Assembly (NCBI GenBank): GCA_002163975.1
Contig: CP019636.1
Span: 2,703,001 to 2,767,000 of the forward strand
Direction: 5' to 3'
Origin: Nostocales cyanobacterium HT-58-2
Lineage (GTDB): Bacteria; Cyanobacteriota; Cyanobacteriia; Cyanobacteriales; Nostocaceae
DNA: 64,000 bases
The notes beneath the pieces are model-generated. The model was not told the origin of the DNA. It saw nothing but the letters and a program-made list of their open reading frames with translations, and ran no database searches. The stretch's first letter is position 1; each line of letters begins with the position of its first letter. This document shows positions 63,078 through 64,000 of this stretch, in pieces. A program made the translations under genes and the position numbers.

Positions 63078-64000
63078 ATGCCTGAGTTCGCCCGCAATAT
63101 GGCATTTATCGTTGGAATTAGCAATTACAGCAACGGGATTTCTCCCTTGCAAAATGCGGTGAACGATGCCAAAAAGCTTGTAAAGATTCTGCGCGAAAAG
63201 TATGAATACGAAGTGTGGGTGTGTTTGGATGAGATGGCAACTCTTACATCCCTTGAGCAACTGATCTGTGAGATTCTCCCTCAAGACGTTAACTCAGATG
63301 ACAGATTGCTATTTTACTTTGCTGGACATGGAATCGCCTTGAGTGGCGATGATAGCCCCCAAGGTTATTTAATCCCACAGGATGCCGTTGTGGGAGACAC
63401 CAACACCTACCTGCCAATGTCACGGGTACACGAATACCTGAGTCAATTACCCTGTCGTCATTTCCTGGGTATCCTCGACTGCTATTTTACAGAGGTGTTT
63501 GGCTCGTCTTCAACTCCAGATATCTTACCTGCGCCAGAGGTGATTTACCCAGAACGTTATGAGCAATTTCTCTCTGATGTTTGGATGAGGACTCCTACCG
63601 CTTCTGAGACAAAGGCTTTAGATGCTAACAATTTCAACAGTAATGGCGGTGAAATTACTGAACATTTACCGTTGGCTGCAGCGTTGTTTGAAATGCTACA
63701 AGATGGAGCCAACCTCGATTCTCCACAGACTCATGGTCAACAAGATGGAGATGGGGCAGTTATGGCTACTGAACTTTATATGTATTTATACGATAAGCAT
63801 AGCCCTACGCTAAAGCAAGCCACGCAGAGTGTCTCGTTGCAAGAGCGTCTCCGACAGGAGAAGAGAAGTTTAAAGTCTGTTTTCTTATCAGAGACGCTAT
63901 GCGATGGCGGAGCCTATCCGCAAGACTTACAAGATGCTACGCAAACGGCTTATCGCCCTAAGCTCAGCATTGCAACCAGTCATGGTACAAAGCGCCGTAC
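63078..64000 (+). CDS. Caspase-family (peptidase C14, metacaspase-like) protein, partial
   Basis: Open from ATG 63078 (AGGAG just upstream) to the window end, 307 codons seen. N-terminal caspase fold: FIVGISNYSNGISPLQNAVNDAKKL, catalytic His84 in FYFAGHGIAL, GYLIPQDA, and catalytic Cys135 in GILDCYF. So the dyad is intact. Bacterial relatives (orthocaspases) cleave after basic residues and often carry C-terminal sensor or effector domains; that part lies beyond the window. Codons near 63800-63960 are made of interspersed repeat sequence kept in frame, which suggests a repeat insertion into the gene or a relaxed C-terminal linker. Confidence 0.82.
   Translation, partial: MPEFARNMAFIVGISNYSNGISPLQNAVNDAKKLVKILREKYEYEVWVCLDEMATLTSLEQLICEILPQDVNSDDRLLFYFAGHGIALSGDDSPQGYLIPQDAVVGDTNTYLPMSRVHEYLSQLPCRHFLGILDCYFTEVFGSSSTPDILPAPEVIYPERYEQFLSDVWMRTPTASETKALDANNFNSNGGEITEHLPLAAALFEMLQDGANLDSPQTHGQQDGDGAVMATELYMYLYDKHSPTLKQATQSVSLQERLRQEKRSLKSVFLSETLCDGGAYPQDLQDATQTAYRPKLSIATSHGTKRR

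Noticed and set aside
1..64000. tRNA, rRNA and CRISPR arrays
   Set aside because: I looked for T-loop motifs, conserved rRNA segments and regularly spaced repeats and saw none; the heptamer tract at 17.2 kb has no spacers.

Overview
The window looks like chromosomal DNA of a filamentous, probably heterocyst-forming cyanobacterium. The evidence is frequent GCGATCGC (HIP1-like) sites, a heptamer STRR tract, IS200/IS605, IS982 and IS5 debris of cyanobacterial type, and typical cyanobacterial families (DUF2382/PRC-barrel, DUF1400 hydrolase, GerMN lipoprotein, CheB-like protein, multi-domain hybrid histidine kinases). No rRNA, tRNA or CRISPR array was seen.

Layout. 0-3.2 kb: a stand-alone adenylation-carrier-reductase (A-T-R) NRPS module on the minus strand. 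4-8.3 kb: CheB-like protein, GerMN lipoprotein, aldehyde dehydrogenase, a broken arsenate reductase gene and its ArsR regulator. 8.7-13.5 kb: two coupled hybrid histidine kinases. 13.6-17.2 kb: ICL/PEP-mutase-family enzyme and a polar amino-acid ABC transporter. 17.3-20.5 kb: amidoligase-like enzyme coupled to a secreted protein, and an Eis-like acetyltransferase. 20.5-25.6 kb: truncated stress protein, tnpB fragment, Hsp20, large secreted hydrolase, dead IS982 transposase.

The centre (26.4-49.5 kb) is a biosynthetic cluster whose gene order and domains match the anatoxin-a (ana) pathway: lipocalin-like protein, prolyl-carrier-protein dehydrogenase (anaB-like), proline adenylating ligase (anaC-like), carrier protein (anaD-like), three type I PKSs (KS-AT-DH-ER-KR-ACP, KS-AT-DH-KR-ACP, KS-AT-ACP; anaE/F/G-like), type II thioesterase (anaA-like) and MATE exporter (anaI-like). 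Proline would be loaded, oxidised and extended by three malonyl units. The last module has no methyltransferase domain, and its AT is a nearly identical copy of the AT of the preceding PKS, which points to recent gene conversion. Transposase remnants and IS elements lie on both sides, so the cluster looks like an acquired island.

52.5-62.9 kb returns to ordinary chromosomal genes: CbpM/CbpA chaperone pair, PRC-barrel stress protein, Yip1-like membrane protein, three alpha/beta-hydrolase-fold proteins (two without catalytic Ser and His), an NAD-dependent epimerase, a J-domain/pentapeptide protein, and a DAHP synthase. The DAHP synthase is preceded by two tandem aromatic-rich leader peptides, each with a terminator hairpin. 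The second has a perfect 9-bp antiterminator and so forms a textbook attenuator. The window ends inside a caspase-family protease gene.
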